Part shown: in pieces, positions 17,000 to 25,534 of the stretch | Position numbering within the stretch: position 1 is the first letter of the stretch | Layout: each line of letters starts with the position of its first letter | Origin: an uncultured Vibrio sp. | GTDB lineage: Bacteria; Pseudomonadota; Gammaproteobacteria; Enterobacterales; Vibrionaceae | Direction of reading: 5' to 3' | Assembly: GCF_947488985.1 (NCBI RefSeq) | Contig: NZ_CANLBV010000036.1 | Coordinates: forward strand, 1-35,210 | DNA length: 35,210 nucleotides | The notes under the pieces: generated by a model | What the model saw: the letters and a program-made list of their open reading frames with translations, nothing else | Told to the model about the DNA's origin: nothing | Database searches by the model: none | Position numbers and translations under genes: made by a program

Positions 17000-17707
17000 A
17001 TGTTAAACTTATGGCCATTAATTGGCATTGTGATTATTACTGTGGGGCTAGCTCTACGACTTAATACGTTATTGGTGATTCTTGTTTCTGGCGTTGTGAC
17101 AGGTTTGATTGCTGACATCAGCATCATGGAAATCCTGTCGACGCTTGGCCAGTCATTCACACAGAATCGTTATATGTCATTGTTTATTCTAGTGTTGCCT
17201 ATGATTGGCCTGCTTGAGCGCTACGGCTTAAGACAGCGCGCCGAAGCGCTCATTGGTGCCATGAAAAAAGCGTCAGTGACTAAGATCATTATGTCTTACC
17301 TACTGATGCGTAAAATCACCAATGGTTTAGGCCTGAATATTGGTGGCCACCCTGCGATGATTCGTCCTCTGATTGCCCCTATGTCAGAAGCGGCTGCAGA
17401 AAAATCGAGCCCAGAGCTGAGCGATCAGCAGCGCCAAACGATTCGCGCACTGTCAGCAGCCAGCGAAAACTTTGGTAACTTCTTCAGTCAATTGCTTTTC
17501 ATTGGTACTGGCGGTTTGCTGCTGATCAAAGGGGTACTGAGTGATAATGGGCTGAATGTCGAACTGGGAACCATGGCATTATGGGCCTTGCCGACTGCGC
17601 TGGCTTCTTTTAGCGTGTTCTATCTTTACACCCGATTTATTTGCAAACGTATGTTAGAAAATACGCCTTCAGCAAGCGCAGAGACAGAGGACAAAACACA
17701 ATGCTAG
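17000..17707 (+). CDS. DUF969-family inner membrane protein
   Basis: A 235-aa hydrophobic protein of the DUF969 family, with about six membrane segments (first at residues 4-24). Conserved-looking motifs include NRYMSLFILVLPMIGLLERYG and LGLNIGGHPAMIRPLIAPM. Its stop overlaps the start of the DUF979 gene (ATG 17701, TAG 17705), so the two are translationally coupled and probably form one complex. The pair is followed by pcp. In other bacteria the two DUF genes occur with pcp and 5-oxoprolinase genes, which suggests transport of pyroglutamate or pyroglutamyl peptides. That is inference; no transport has been shown to my knowledge. AAAGGA lies 5-6 nt before the ATG. Confidence 0.85.
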   Translation: MLNLWPLIGIVIITVGLALRLNTLLVILVSGVVTGLIADISIMEILSTLGQSFTQNRYMSLFILVLPMIGLLERYGLRQRAEALIGAMKKASVTKIIMSYLLMRKITNGLGLNIGGHPAMIRPLIAPMSEAAAEKSSPELSDQQRQTIRALSAASENFGNFFSQLLFIGTGGLLLIKGVLSDNGLNVELGTMALWALPTALASFSVFYLYTRFICKRMLENTPSASAETEDKTQC

Positions 17708-18606
17708 AGTACGTATATCAAGCGGTTGGACTGTTATTGCTGGCTTTTGCTGGGCAAAGTTTTGTTGATAAACAAAACCCAAAGCGCATCGGTACGGGTC
17801 TGTTCTGGCTCATTTACGGCCTGACCTTTAACCTTGGCTCGATGCTGCCGGATTGGGTGATTGGTGTTATGGTGCTTGCACTGACCGCTTTGGCATCCGG
17901 TGGTTTCATGGGTATGGGCCATTACGGAACAACAGATGATAAGCAGCGCTACCAAAGCGCATCAGTATTAAAGAATAAGCTGTTTATTCCGGCAATTGTG
18001 GTACCTGTCGGTACTGTATTGATCAGCCAATTTACTGCGCTCGGCGCGCTTGTCGGCTTAGGGGTTAGCTCGATTGCCGCGATTGCTGTGGCATTGGTGG
18101 TGACCAAAGGTACGGCCAGTCAGAGCCTCAATGAAGGACGCCGTTTAACGGATTCCATCGGTTGGGCTGCGATTTTATCTCAGTTCTTAGCGGCGCTTGG
18201 TTACTTGTTTAACCAAGCGGGTGTCGGCGATACCGTTGCTGGTATCGTTAAGCTGATGATCCCGGAAAATATTCTGTTGATTAAAGTGGTGGCTTACTGC
18301 GTTGGCATGATGTTGTTCACTGTCATTATGGGTAATGCGTTTGCTGCATTTGCCGTGATCACTACAGGCATTGGTATCCCGCTCTTGATCCTTGAAAGTG
18401 GTGGTAACCCAGCCATCATAGGTGTGCTTGGTATGCTTTCTGGCTACTGCGGCACATTGATGACCCCTATGGCGGCCAATTTCAATATCGTTCCAGCGGC
18501 ACTGTTGGAATTAAAAAATAAAAACCATGTCATCTTGATGCAGCTGATCCCTGGCTCATGCATTTTAGCATTTAACATCTTTATGATGTACACCTTCGCA
18601 TTTTGA
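17701..18606 (+). CDS. DUF979-family inner membrane protein
   Basis: A 301-aa membrane protein of the DUF979 family, about nine hydrophobic segments. It starts at ATG 17701 ([19 protein letters not shown]), inside the last codons of the DUF969 gene. The frame can be read from 17641, but that part merely translates the end of DUF969 in another frame. A glycine-rich stretch [11 protein letters not shown] at about 71-81 and the C-terminal [20 protein letters not shown] are the most conserved-looking parts and resemble the transport cores of large permease families. Obligate pairing with DUF969 suggests a two-subunit transporter. Confidence 0.85.
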   Translation: MLEYVYQAVGLLLLAFAGQSFVDKQNPKRIGTGLFWLIYGLTFNLGSMLPDWVIGVMVLALTALASGGFMGMGHYGTTDDKQRYQSASVLKNKLFIPAIVVPVGTVLISQFTALGALVGLGVSSIAAIAVALVVTKGTASQSLNEGRRLTDSIGWAAILSQFLAALGYLFNQAGVGDTVAGIVKLMIPENILLIKVVAYCVGMMLFTVIMGNAFAAFAVITTGIGIPLLILESGGNPAIIGVLGMLSGYCGTLMTPMAANFNIVPAALLELKNKNHVILMQLIPGSCILAFNIFMMYTFAF

Positions 18607-18614
18607 GGTCAATT

Positions 18615-19253
18615 ATGAAAAAAGTACTAATTACTGGATTTGAACCCTTTGGTGGCGCAGCCATTAATCCAGCTTTAGAGGCAGTACAACGTCTTAATGA
18701 TGCTGTACTAAAAGGCGGCCAAATTGTTACTTGCGAAGTACCCGTGGTGCGTTATGAGTCGATTGATACGGTTAAAGCGGCTATCGATACGCATCAGCCT
18801 GATTTTGTGATCACGGTCGGTCAAGCATCGGGGCGTGCGGCGATCACACCAGAGCGTGTTGCGATCAACGTTGATGACTTCCGCATTCCAGATAACAAAG
18901 GCTTGCAGCCGATTGATGAGCCTGTCATAGAGGGCGGCCCAGATGCTTACTTTACGACGCTGCCTATCAAAGCGATTACAAAGTCACTGCAACAGCACAA
19001 CATCCCATGTCAGGTGTCGAACACGGCAGGTACTTTTGTGTGTAACCACTTGTTCTACGGTATTCAACATTACCTAGCACAAAAAAACACGCCACATGGC
19101 TTTGTGCATATACCACTGTTACCGGAACAAGATAGCAGTGGTAAGCAACCGACAATGACACTGGATATTATTGTTGAAGGGCTTCGTTTACTAGCTCAAG
19201 CTGTGATTGATAATCCTGAAGACATTGCTGAGACGGGCGGTCAGATCTGCTAA
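18615..19253 (+). CDS. pcp: Pyrrolidone-carboxylate (pyroglutamyl) peptidase I
   Basis: Cysteine peptidase of family C15, 212 aa, which removes N-terminal 5-oxoproline from peptides in the cytosol. The start [14 protein letters not shown] is typical. The catalytic triad is visible as Glu80 in TPERVAIN, Cys143 in [15 protein letters not shown] and His165 in [15 protein letters not shown] 18615 is preceded by GAGG at 18605-18608, which overlaps the stop of the DUF979 gene (18604-18606), so the three genes form one operon. A TTG at 18603 is in frame but unlikely. The enzyme would release pyroglutamate from peptides that the two membrane proteins may import or from which they may export the product. 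Confidence 0.95.
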   Translation: MKKVLITGFEPFGGAAINPALEAVQRLNDAVLKGGQIVTCEVPVVRYESIDTVKAAIDTHQPDFVITVGQASGRAAITPERVAINVDDFRIPDNKGLQPIDEPVIEGGPDAYFTTLPIKAITKSLQQHNIPCQVSNTAGTFVCNHLFYGIQHYLAQKNTPHGFVHIPLLPEQDSSGKQPTMTLDIIVEGLRLLAQAVIDNPEDIAETGGQIC

Positions 19254-19376
19254 GTCTCCATGTATGTTAAAAACTGATGGCTGTTAGAAGCTGATGTCTA
19301 CTCAATCTCAGACCCATTAGAAAATAAGATCTATTAGAAACTAGGCGCTTAACTCCGGCGAGCGGCTTCAATATAC

Positions 19377-19416
19377 AAAAACCGGGTGCGTTGAAAATCA
19401 ACGCCCCCGGTTTTTT
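19377..19416. terminator. Bidirectional terminator between pcp and the VOC gene
   Basis: ACCGGG-T-GCGTTGA pairs with TCAACGC-C-CCCGGT around AAA (13 bp with one mismatch), with A's before and T's after. It serves convergent transcripts from both sides. The 120 bp between the pcp stop and this hairpin hold nothing else evident. Confidence 0.85.
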
Positions 19417-19429
19417 ATTTAGCGATCGA

Positions 19430-19915
19430 TTAAGAGTAATCAGACGCGTAAGTTTCTTCGTAAGTGTGTGAGTAAAGCTCGAACAAGTTACCAAACGGGT
19501 CTTCTAGGTAAACCATTTTCGCTGGCTTGCTGTCGTCTTCTGGGTGGTAACGGGTAACATCCATGCGTTTTTTGCCGCCGAATTGTTCAACTTTCGCCAT
19601 CACGCCTTCAAAGTCGTCAGTTTGCAGGCAGAAGTGGAAGATGCCTAGGCGAGAGAAGTCCACTACGTGACGCTCTTGACGCTCTTTCATTTCAAACATC
19701 TCGACACCGATGCCGTCAGAGGTAACAAGGTGTGCAATGTTGAAGCCTTTAAAACCTTCGCCAAATACATCAATACACATGCGGCCGATAGCGGTTTCGC
19801 GCTCTTCGATCACTTTGGTGTTGTCCATTACAATGCTAAGGCCCAGCGCTTTGGTGTAAAACTCAACTGCTTTTTCCATATCGCCAACCATGATGCCTAC
19901 GTGATTCATTTTCAT
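19430..19915 (-). CDS. VOC-superfamily (glyoxalase/bleomycin resistance-like) protein
   Basis: A 161-aa single-domain vicinal-oxygen-chelate protein. MNHVGIMVGDMEKAVEFYTKALG opens the first beta-alpha-beta-beta-beta module, with a possible metal ligand His near residue 4. GIFHFCLQTDDFEGVMAKVEQFG opens the second. YLEDPFGNLFELYSH carries the usual C-terminal Glu ligand. The start is ATG 19915 with GGAG 7 nt upstream; the frame extends to TTG 19927. VOC proteins include glyoxalase I, dioxygenases and resistance proteins, and this one cannot be assigned to a reaction. It is probably monocistronic. Confidence 0.85.
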   Translation of the reverse strand: MKMNHVGIMVGDMEKAVEFYTKALGLSIVMDNTKVIEERETAIGRMCIDVFGEGFKGFNIAHLVTSDGIGVEMFEMKERQERHVVDFSRLGIFHFCLQTDDFEGVMAKVEQFGGKKRMDVTRYHPEDDSKPAKMVYLEDPFGNLFELYSHTYEETYASDYS

Positions 19916-20189
19916 AACTTGCTCCAAATTCGTTTTTAGCTCAGTGCTTTAAGAAGACTAGCTTCGGTATTTCGTTTCGATGGAGAGAGTATAGGGAGAT
20001 GGGTTGATTAAGTTAAATTATTATAAATTATATTAATGATAATTTATTTTTATATGGAGAGTGAGCGATATAAAGATAGGATAGCTGGTTCTAGCAACCT
20101 GCGAATGTTGAGGCCAAGATTAGTGAACGCGTTACTATAACAATCACGATGTGCTATTTAGTTCGCTATTGAGCTATTGAGCTTTTGAT

Positions 20190-20217
20190 ACATAAGACAT
20201 AGGACATAAGACATAGG
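20190..20217. repeat. Heptamer-period tandem repeat
   Basis: Two perfect copies of the 14-mer ACATAAGACATAGG (20190-20203 and 20204-20217), equivalent to four copies of the 7-mer ACATARG. It has the same 7-bp period as the repeat at 8050. Confidence 0.85.
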
Positions 20218-20256
20218 CACGGCAATACGATTTATCCGTTATGCGTAGTGAAATAT

Positions 20257-20292
20257 AAACAGAGCCACATATCCGGCATATGGCTTTGTTTA
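20257..20292 (-). terminator. Candidate terminator of the xanthine permease gene
   Basis: AAACAGAGCCA pairs with TGGCTTTGTTT (11 bp with one G-U), extended by ATAT/ATAT after a bulged C, loop CCGGC. It lies about 65 bp downstream of the permease stop. Confidence 0.6.
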
Positions 20293-20357
20293 CATCTCAC
20301 CCATTCTGTCTGTTCAAGATAAGCCCGTTAAAGCTCATTACTTGTCAAAGAGAGTCG

Positions 20358-21734
20358 CTAGGCCTTGCTGGCTTGTGCAGCAGGTGTCAACGGTTTGGAC
20401 TGAGCCTCAGGAATCAAAGACATTAACCCTGTGATCGTCAGTGCCGCAATACCCGACATCGTCACTGGCGAGCTCAATATGCTTTGTACTAACTTGGGTG
20501 CTTCTTTTAATAAGTCAGGCACCAGCATTACTCCCAGCCCTAACCCCAACGAGATGGCGATTGTCATAATTCTGCGACGATCGAGTTCTTCATTGGCAAT
20601 AATCTTAATTCCCGCAGCGGCTACCGTGCCAAACATCACCAAGGTTGCCCCGCCTAAAACCGGTTTTGGAATGGTCATCAGTACCGAACCTAAGATAGGA
20701 AATAGCCCCAATAGAAAGAGGATAGCCGCGATAAAGTAGCCGATGTAGCGACTCGCGATCCCTGTAAAGTGAATCACACCATTGTTTTGGCTAAAGGTGG
20801 TATTAGGGAAAGTATTGAATATTGAGGCGATGAGTGAGTTAACCCCATCAGCGAGTACGCCTGCTTTTAATCTGCGGATGTATTTTGGCCCTGAAATAGG
20901 CTGGCCCGAAAACAGGCTGTTTGCGGTCAGATCACCCGTCGATTCAATCATGGTGATCAGGTAAATAAAAGCGATAGGTAAAAAGGCTTGCCAATCAAAA
21001 TTAAAGCCATATTTGAATGGAACCGGAATGCTCAATAGAGGTTGAGAATCAAATGTCACTACCGGGGCTTTGCCCATCAAAATCGCGACGCCCCAGCCAA
21101 CAAGCAGCCCGACTAAAATCGACGATAATCTCACCATGATGTTGTTGCTTAGGTTAAGCGCGACTATGGTTCCGAGTACGATAGCACCGAGCATCAAGTT
21201 ACTCGAGGAGCCAAAGTCTTCAGCGCCAAAACCACCGGCAATATCCGTGACACCAACCTTGATCAGCGAGATGCCAATGGTGGTGATCACGATGCCTGTT
21301 ACCACCGGCGTAATAATCACTTTCAGCTTTTCAATAAAGCGCGATAGCAAGATTTCGATAAACGCACCAAAAAAACACACACCAAAAATGGTCGCCAGCA
21401 TCTCATCAGGGCCACCGCCATTCGCTTTGACAAGAAAGCCAGCCCCTAGAACCGAGCCTAAAAACGCAAAGCTGGTTCCTTGCACACAGATCATGCCAGC
21501 CCCGATAGGACCAATTTTCTTGGCTTGTATGAAGGTGCCTACTCCCGACACCATCAGCGCCATGCTGATAAGATAGGGGATATGTTCACCCAGCCCTAAC
21601 ACACCACCAATAATGAGTGTCGGTGTGATGATTCCAACAAAGCTTGCTAAAACATGTTGCAATGCCGCGTAACTGGCTGCTTTGACCGATGGTCGAGCAT
21701 CCAATCCGTAGATCAATTCACTGTTGTGTTCCAT
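20358..21734 (-). CDS. xanP: NCS2-family xanthine/uracil permease, XanP-like
   Basis: A 458-aa nucleobase:cation symporter-2 protein with many hydrophobic segments (about 12-14 expected), inner membrane. The start NSELIYGLDARPS is close to the N-terminal NSELIYRLEDRPP of E. coli XanP, which favours xanthine as substrate. The NCS2 signatures are visible as IQGTSFAF-like VQGTSFAFLGSV, IYLITMIESTGDLTA (with the conserved Glu) and FPNTTFSQNNGVIHFTGI. It starts at ATG 21734 with AAAGGGA upstream. A perfect palindrome lies 24 bp before the start. No purine riboswitch is visible. The exact substrate is inferred. Confidence 0.88.
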   Translation of the reverse strand: MEHNSELIYGLDARPSVKAASYAALQHVLASFVGIITPTLIIGGVLGLGEHIPYLISMALMVSGVGTFIQAKKIGPIGAGMICVQGTSFAFLGSVLGAGFLVKANGGGPDEMLATIFGVCFFGAFIEILLSRFIEKLKVIITPVVTGIVITTIGISLIKVGVTDIAGGFGAEDFGSSSNLMLGAIVLGTIVALNLSNNIMVRLSSILVGLLVGWGVAILMGKAPVVTFDSQPLLSIPVPFKYGFNFDWQAFLPIAFIYLITMIESTGDLTANSLFSGQPISGPKYIRRLKAGVLADGVNSLIASIFNTFPNTTFSQNNGVIHFTGIASRYIGYFIAAILFLLGLFPILGSVLMTIPKPVLGGATLVMFGTVAAAGIKIIANEELDRRRIMTIAISLGLGLGVMLVPDLLKEAPKLVQSILSSPVTMSGIAALTITGLMSLIPEAQSKPLTPAAQASKA

Positions 21735-21757
21735 GTGATTCCCTTTATGTATTTTTC

Positions 21758-21769
21758 ATTGTATACAAT
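21758..21769. promoter_or_regulatory. Palindromic operator candidate before xanP
   Basis: ATTGTATACAAT, a perfect 12-bp palindrome 24 bp upstream of the xanP ATG. The TTGTATACAA core is like sites of GntR-family (FCD-type) regulators. Its position next to the start suggests repression. Confidence 0.5.
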
Positions 21770-21994
21770 TTACATAACAGTAACAAAGCAAGCGCTATGC
21801 CATTTATTTTACTCCTTAATTATCAAGTGCTTGTGATGGTTGATGTTCGTTCGATGCACTATAAGTCCACACTATTGACTCGCATTGGTGCAATTATGAA
21901 TGGATTGGGTGGAAATAATAATGTAGGGCTATTTGTATTCAGCATTAAGATAACCCTCCCTAGGTAGTCTTCATTTTCCTTCGCGGTTAATTTC

Positions 21995-22030
21995 ATCTGG
22001 CTCATGCAATAGATCTGACTCATACAATAG
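21995..22030. repeat. 18-bp direct repeat upstream of aroC
   Basis: ATCTGGCTCATGCAATAG (21995-22012) is followed at once by ATCTGACTCATACAATAG (22013-22030), 16 of 18 identical. It lies in the 440-bp region between xanP and aroC, which otherwise holds only the presumed divergent promoters. Confidence 0.7.
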
Positions 22031-22174
22031 AAAGTTAAAATTGTTCCTTTTTGGGGGTTTACATCATTTGGTAATAAAGCCACTATGAATTCACGAAGAA
22101 TAGACAAGTAAAGCTATTCGTCAGTGGGTTGATTGATTTAAACCTTCTGCTCAATAGCTGATTTAGAGGAAGTA

Positions 22175-23260
22175 ATGGCAGGAAACAGTATCGGACAACA
22201 TTTCCGCGTGACCACGTTCGGAGAAAGTCACGGTATCGCACTAGGATGTATCGTAGATGGGTGCCCACCAGGATTAGAAATTACCGAAGCAGACCTTCAA
22301 AGAGATTTGGATCGTCGCCGCCCGGGAACTTCGCGTTATACAACGGCTCGCCGTGAAGCGGATGAAGTAAAGATTTTATCCGGTGTATTTGAAGGCCAAA
22401 CTACAGGTACTTCTATTGGTCTGTTGATTGAAAATACAGACCAACGCTCTAAAGACTATTCCGAAATTAAGGACAAGTTCCGTCCTGGCCATGCCGATTA
22501 TACCTACCATCAAAAGTATGGTGTGCGTGATTACCGTGGTGGCGGTCGTTCTTCCGCTCGTGAAACTGCAATGCGTGTTGCGGCGGGTGCCATTGCGAAG
22601 AAATACCTCAAACAAGAATTTGGGGTTGAGATCCAAGCTTACCTTTCTCAAATGGGTGATATCTCAATTGAGAAAGTGGATTGGAACGAGATTGAAAACA
22701 ACGCATTTTTCTGCCCTGATGCCGACAAAGTACCTGAATTTGACCAACTGATCCGTGACTTGCTAAAAGAAGGTAACTCGATCGGTGCCAAGATCCAGGT
22801 CGTGGCGACGAAAGTGCCTGTAGGCCTTGGTGAGCCAATCTTTGATCGCCTCGATGCTGACATTGCTCATGCACTAATGAGTATCAACGCGGTGAAAGGT
22901 GTTGAAATTGGTGATGGCTTTGATGTGGTGAATCAACGTGGCAGTGAACACCGCGATCCATTAACGCCAGAGGGGTTCACGAGCAACCATGCTGGCGGTA
23001 TCTTAGGCGGTATTTCTACTGGTCAAGATATTGTGGCAAGTATTGCGCTTAAGCCAACGTCAAGCATTACCGTTCCTGGTGACACTATCACTAAAGATGG
23101 CGAAGCAACGCAGCTAATTACTAAAGGTCGTCACGATCCATGTGTTGGTATTCGAGCAGTGCCTATCGCTGAAGCGATGCTGGCGATTGTCTTGCTTGAT
23201 CACTTGCTGCGCCATCGTGGTCAAAACTTTGGTGTGACAACAGAAACACCAAAAATCTAG
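22175..23260 (+). CDS. aroC: Chorismate synthase
   Basis: The last enzyme of the shikimate pathway, 361 aa, converting EPSP to chorismate with reduced FMN as cofactor. The signature [20 protein letters not shown] opens the protein. [20 protein letters not shown], the [12 protein letters not shown] block and the C-terminal [18 protein letters not shown] are all intact. GAGGA stands about 8 nt before the ATG. In E. coli aroC also lies near epmC (yfcM) and mnmC, and that neighbourhood is kept here. A terminator follows at 23311. Confidence 0.97.
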   Translation: MAGNSIGQHFRVTTFGESHGIALGCIVDGCPPGLEITEADLQRDLDRRRPGTSRYTTARREADEVKILSGVFEGQTTGTSIGLLIENTDQRSKDYSEIKDKFRPGHADYTYHQKYGVRDYRGGGRSSARETAMRVAAGAIAKKYLKQEFGVEIQAYLSQMGDISIEKVDWNEIENNAFFCPDADKVPEFDQLIRDLLKEGNSIGAKIQVVATKVPVGLGEPIFDRLDADIAHALMSINAVKGVEIGDGFDVVNQRGSEHRDPLTPEGFTSNHAGGILGGISTGQDIVASIALKPTSSITVPGDTITKDGEATQLITKGRHDPCVGIRAVPIAEAMLAIVLLDHLLRHRGQNFGVTTETPKI

Positions 23261-23310
23261 TTCTGTTTCGTTTTATTCAGAACAGAATTGAAGCTGATTT
23301 GATAGAAACA

Positions 23311-23346
23311 AAAAAAGGGTTGCTTTGTAATGAAGCAACCCTTTTT
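23311..23346. terminator. Bidirectional terminator after aroC
   Basis: GGGTTGCTT at 23317-23325 pairs with AAGCAACCC at 23333-23341, extended by A/T runs on both sides. It would also serve the convergent yicG-like remnant. Confidence 0.9.
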
Positions 23347-23356
23347 ATATTCTGCG

Positions 23357-23565
23357 TCATTGAGAATATATGATCCAATGTACAGAGCTTTCAGGATCAA
23401 GCTGGAACGAAGGTAAACGCCACTTGAATCGTACCGCTGCCAATGGCTGTAGCACTCGCCACGAGCATGACGCCAAACCAATCCATTCTTTGTTTACCAG
23501 CGCTGAGAGCGCCAGTCATGGCTTCTGCCGTGATGCCAATGATATACAAAAACACTGAGTAGCAT
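23357..23565 (-). pseudogene. Remnant of a YicG-like (TRIC/UPF0126) membrane protein gene
   Basis: On the minus strand ATG 23565 gives MLLSV, then a frameshift leads into YIIGITAEAMTGALSAGKQR and MDWFGVMLVASATAIGSGT. This closely matches the N-terminus of E. coli YicG (LYLIGITAEAMTGALAAGRR). Where YicG continues SVRDILLGHYP, the remnant breaks. Another frame then reads KWRLPSFQLDPESSVHW to a stop at 23357, which resembles the YicG C-terminus (RLKLGLPVFYYSHEGH). So about 430 bp of the middle seems to be deleted, with junction near 23430. The surviving frame stops at 23397. The intact family protein is about 205 aa and is a predicted trimeric cation-channel-type membrane protein. Confidence 0.75.
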
Positions 23566-23857
23566 GTACTTGAACTCTCTAATTTAGGACTATAAATCTG
23601 AGGTTTATAACCCTTGGGATCGAAAAGTTAAGCGCGAGTGTAGTCGTAAAAACGTTGACTGACGAATGAGTATTTGTACCCAGAACCGAGGTTTCAGATT
23701 AGTTGAAGTAATCTTCAGGGCGACCTGAGGCTGCTCCTCATTGGCAAGTGACGGCTTGCGGTATCTGTTGGCGTCGGCTGGCACCGGATAGGGGGGCTTT
23801 ACCAAGTCGATAAAACAGCGCAAAATGTGGGTGTTTATTTCATTTCAAGCCAGTTTT
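23566..23857. other. Intergenic region with a series of hairpins
   Basis: About 290 bp between the yicG remnant and epmC. Inverted repeats follow one another: TATAAA/TTTATA at about 23591-23609, AGATTA/TAATCT at 23696-23714, TGAGG/CCTCA at 23726-23740, and GCAAG/CTTGC at about 23744-23759. A minus-strand frame is open through much of it, but its product looks like translated non-coding DNA. It could be the leader of epmC or a copy of a dispersed repeat. Confidence 0.4.
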
Positions 23858-24388
23858 ATGACCCATCAATATTCAGACATCATCGATATATTCAATCAGA
23901 CCTTTTTTGAACGCTTTAATACCCAATTGGAGCTCGGCACTGATGAACCTATCTATCTGCCTGCCGATCAAAGCACCCCCTATCATCGAATTGTTTTTGC
24001 GCGAGGCTTTTATGCGTCGGCTTTGCATGAGATTGCGCACTGGTGTGTCGCTGGCCCTGAGCGTCGTTTATTAGAAGATTTTGGCTATTGGTATGAACCT
24101 GATGGCCGAACAGAGTCGGTTCAAGCTGAGTTTGAAAAAGTAGAAATCCGCCCACAAGCGTATGAATGGATCATCGCGATGAGCGCGGGCTTTCCTTTTA
24201 ATGTCAGCTGTGACAATCTACACGGCGATTTTGAGCCAGATCGTTTGGCCTTTATGAATAAAGTACACAGCGAAGTCATGGGTATCTTAGAGGTTGGTCT
24301 TCCACCACGCGTAAAAATGCTCTCTGAAGCGTTACGCAACTTCTACGATGTTGAACCTTTATGTGCTAGTCAATTTATTGTGAAATAA
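23858..24388 (+). CDS. epmC: Elongation factor P hydroxylase EpmC
   Basis: A 176-aa protein of the EpmC (YfcM) family, which hydroxylates the beta-lysylated lysine of elongation factor P after EpmA and EpmB. Segments DEPIYLPAD, YHRIVFARGFYASALHEIAHW, DFGYWYEPDGR and FPFNVSCDNLHGDFEPDR match E. coli EpmC almost word for word. The metal-binding motif HEIAH is at residues 57-61. The start is taken at ATG 23858 (MTHQYSDII), which aligns with the E. coli protein; ATG 23825 is in frame and would add 11 residues. It is cotranscribed with yfcL 9 bp downstream. Confidence 0.92.
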   Translation: MTHQYSDIIDIFNQTFFERFNTQLELGTDEPIYLPADQSTPYHRIVFARGFYASALHEIAHWCVAGPERRLLEDFGYWYEPDGRTESVQAEFEKVEIRPQAYEWIIAMSAGFPFNVSCDNLHGDFEPDRLAFMNKVHSEVMGILEVGLPPRVKMLSEALRNFYDVEPLCASQFIVK

Positions 24389-24397
24389 GAGAATATT

Positions 24398-24661
24398 ATG
24401 ATTATCGAATTTGAAGAAAAGCTACTTGAAGTAATAGATGCTCGTATTGAAAGCGCATCAGACGATGAACTGTTTGCTGGTGGTTACTTACGTGGTCATA
24501 TTTCTCTTTCTGTTGCGTCATGTGAAGAAGAAGGCATTGAAGATGTGGCAGAAGTAAAAGCACGCATTGAGCAGAGCTTAGATGATGCTCGCGCTGAACT
24601 TACGCCTGCCGATCGTACTATTGTTAACGACTTATGGGTTGAGCTACAAAACCAAGCTTAA
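24398..24661 (+). CDS. yfcL: YfcL family protein
   Basis: An 87-aa acidic, helical protein matching the YfcL family (SASDDELFAGGYLRGHISLSV is the shared core). Function unknown. It follows epmC closely, as in E. coli where yfcL and yfcM adjoin. Confidence 0.88.
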   Translation: MIIEFEEKLLEVIDARIESASDDELFAGGYLRGHISLSVASCEEEGIEDVAEVKARIEQSLDDARAELTPADRTIVNDLWVELQNQA

Positions 24662-24772
24662 TCGACATTGTTTAGTCTATATAGTTTGAGCGTTATATCT
24701 TTTGAACAATATAGTTCATCGTTATTCGCTGCCCCTTTTGTCCTTTATCTCACCGAGCGAATAGCATCTTCA

Positions 24773-24801
24773 AGACTCATTCGAAATTTTTGAATGAGTC
24801 T
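24773..24801 (+). terminator. Terminator of epmC-yfcL
   Basis: AGACTCATTC at 24773-24782 pairs perfectly with GAATGAGTCT at 24792-24801, 9-nt loop, followed by ATTTAATCTTTG. The T tail is poor, so confidence is moderate. Confidence 0.6.
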
Positions 24802-24880
24802 ATTTAATCTTTGTGATGGTTTCATTTTCTGACTCGGTTATTCTAATCCTACTTAACGGAATAACAGAAAAGGCTACCTC

Positions 24881-25402
24881 ATGAAAGTTATCGCATTTGG
24901 CGCAAGCACCAGTTCTACCTCTATCAACAAAGCACTCGCAACTTACGCAGCTAACTTGATTGAAGGGGCTGAAGTGAAAGTCCTAGACATCAACGATTAC
25001 CACGTTCCTATGTTCAGTGAAGACACTGAAAAAGAGATCGGCCAAGCGGAAGGTGCTCAGGCATTCCTACGCGATTTAGCCGAGGCTGATGCGTTTGTTA
25101 TCTCTTTTGCTGAACACAACGGCCACTACCCAGCAGCGTACAAAAACCTGTTTGATTGGGCGACGCGTATTGAGCGTTCGGTATTTGGCGACAAGCCAGC
25201 GGTATACCTAGCGACTTCACCGGGCCTAGGTGGCGCACAAACGGTACTTGGCGCAGCGACAGGTTCAGCGCCATACTTTGGCGGCAACGTAAAAGCGTCA
25301 GTTTCAGTACCAAGCTTCTACGATAACTTTGATTTTGAGTCTGGTTCTATTAGCAACGAAAAGATTGCTCAACAGGTCAAAGACGCGGTTGCTAAGCTGT
25401 AA
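24881..25402 (+). CDS. NAD(P)H-dependent FMN reductase-family flavoprotein
   Basis: A 173-aa flavodoxin-like protein. IAFGASTSSTSINKALATY (residues 4-22) has the Ser/Thr-rich FMN phosphate loop. AEHNGHYPAAYKNLFDWATR at about 77-96 is the family's second signature, and ATSPGLGGAQ at about 111-120 contacts the isoalloxazine. Members reduce FMN or quinones with NAD(P)H; the physiological partner is unknown. Monocistronic, with terminators on both sides. AAAAGG lies about 10 nt before the ATG. Confidence 0.87.
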   Translation: MKVIAFGASTSSTSINKALATYAANLIEGAEVKVLDINDYHVPMFSEDTEKEIGQAEGAQAFLRDLAEADAFVISFAEHNGHYPAAYKNLFDWATRIERSVFGDKPAVYLATSPGLGGAQTVLGAATGSAPYFGGNVKASVSVPSFYDNFDFESGSISNEKIAQQVKDAVAKL

Positions 25403-25433
25403 ACGTCGATACGCTTGGAAACACACGGTCAAC

Positions 25434-25470
25434 AAAAAGCCCGAGAGACATAATGTAGCTCGGGCTTTTT
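25434..25470. terminator. Bidirectional terminator between the flavoprotein gene and mnmC
   Basis: GCCCGAG at 25439-25445 pairs with CTCGGGC at 25459-25465, with five A's before and five T's after. Directly behind it TTTTAGC occurs twice in tandem (about 25475-25488). Confidence 0.9.
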
Positions 25471-25534
25471 AATTTTTAGCTTTTAGCTTCAGGTATTTCC
25501 AATATTCAGATGTTCAGAATAGTTGAACTAGAAA

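Larger units (their letters stand above)
19916..20357. other. Intergenic region without a gene
   Basis: About 440 bp between two minus-strand genes. It holds the AT-rich promoter side of the VOC gene (about 19930-20060), a 7-bp-period tandem repeat and the hairpin that ends the permease transcript. No coding frame is convincing. Confidence 0.6.

Noticed and set aside
21070..21576. 168-codon plus-strand ORF opposite xanP
   Set aside because: A reverse-strand shadow of a membrane protein gene, Pro/Thr/Ile-rich without motifs.
21735..22174. Purine riboswitch or antisense ORFs upstream of xanP
   Set aside because: I found none of the conserved purine-aptamer core segments on the minus strand. 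The small ORFs there are AT-rich and carry the 18-bp direct repeat, which looks non-coding.
23605..23823. 72-codon minus-strand ORF before epmC
   Set aside because: It runs through the hairpin series and has no recognisable family or ribosome binding site. Treated as non-coding.
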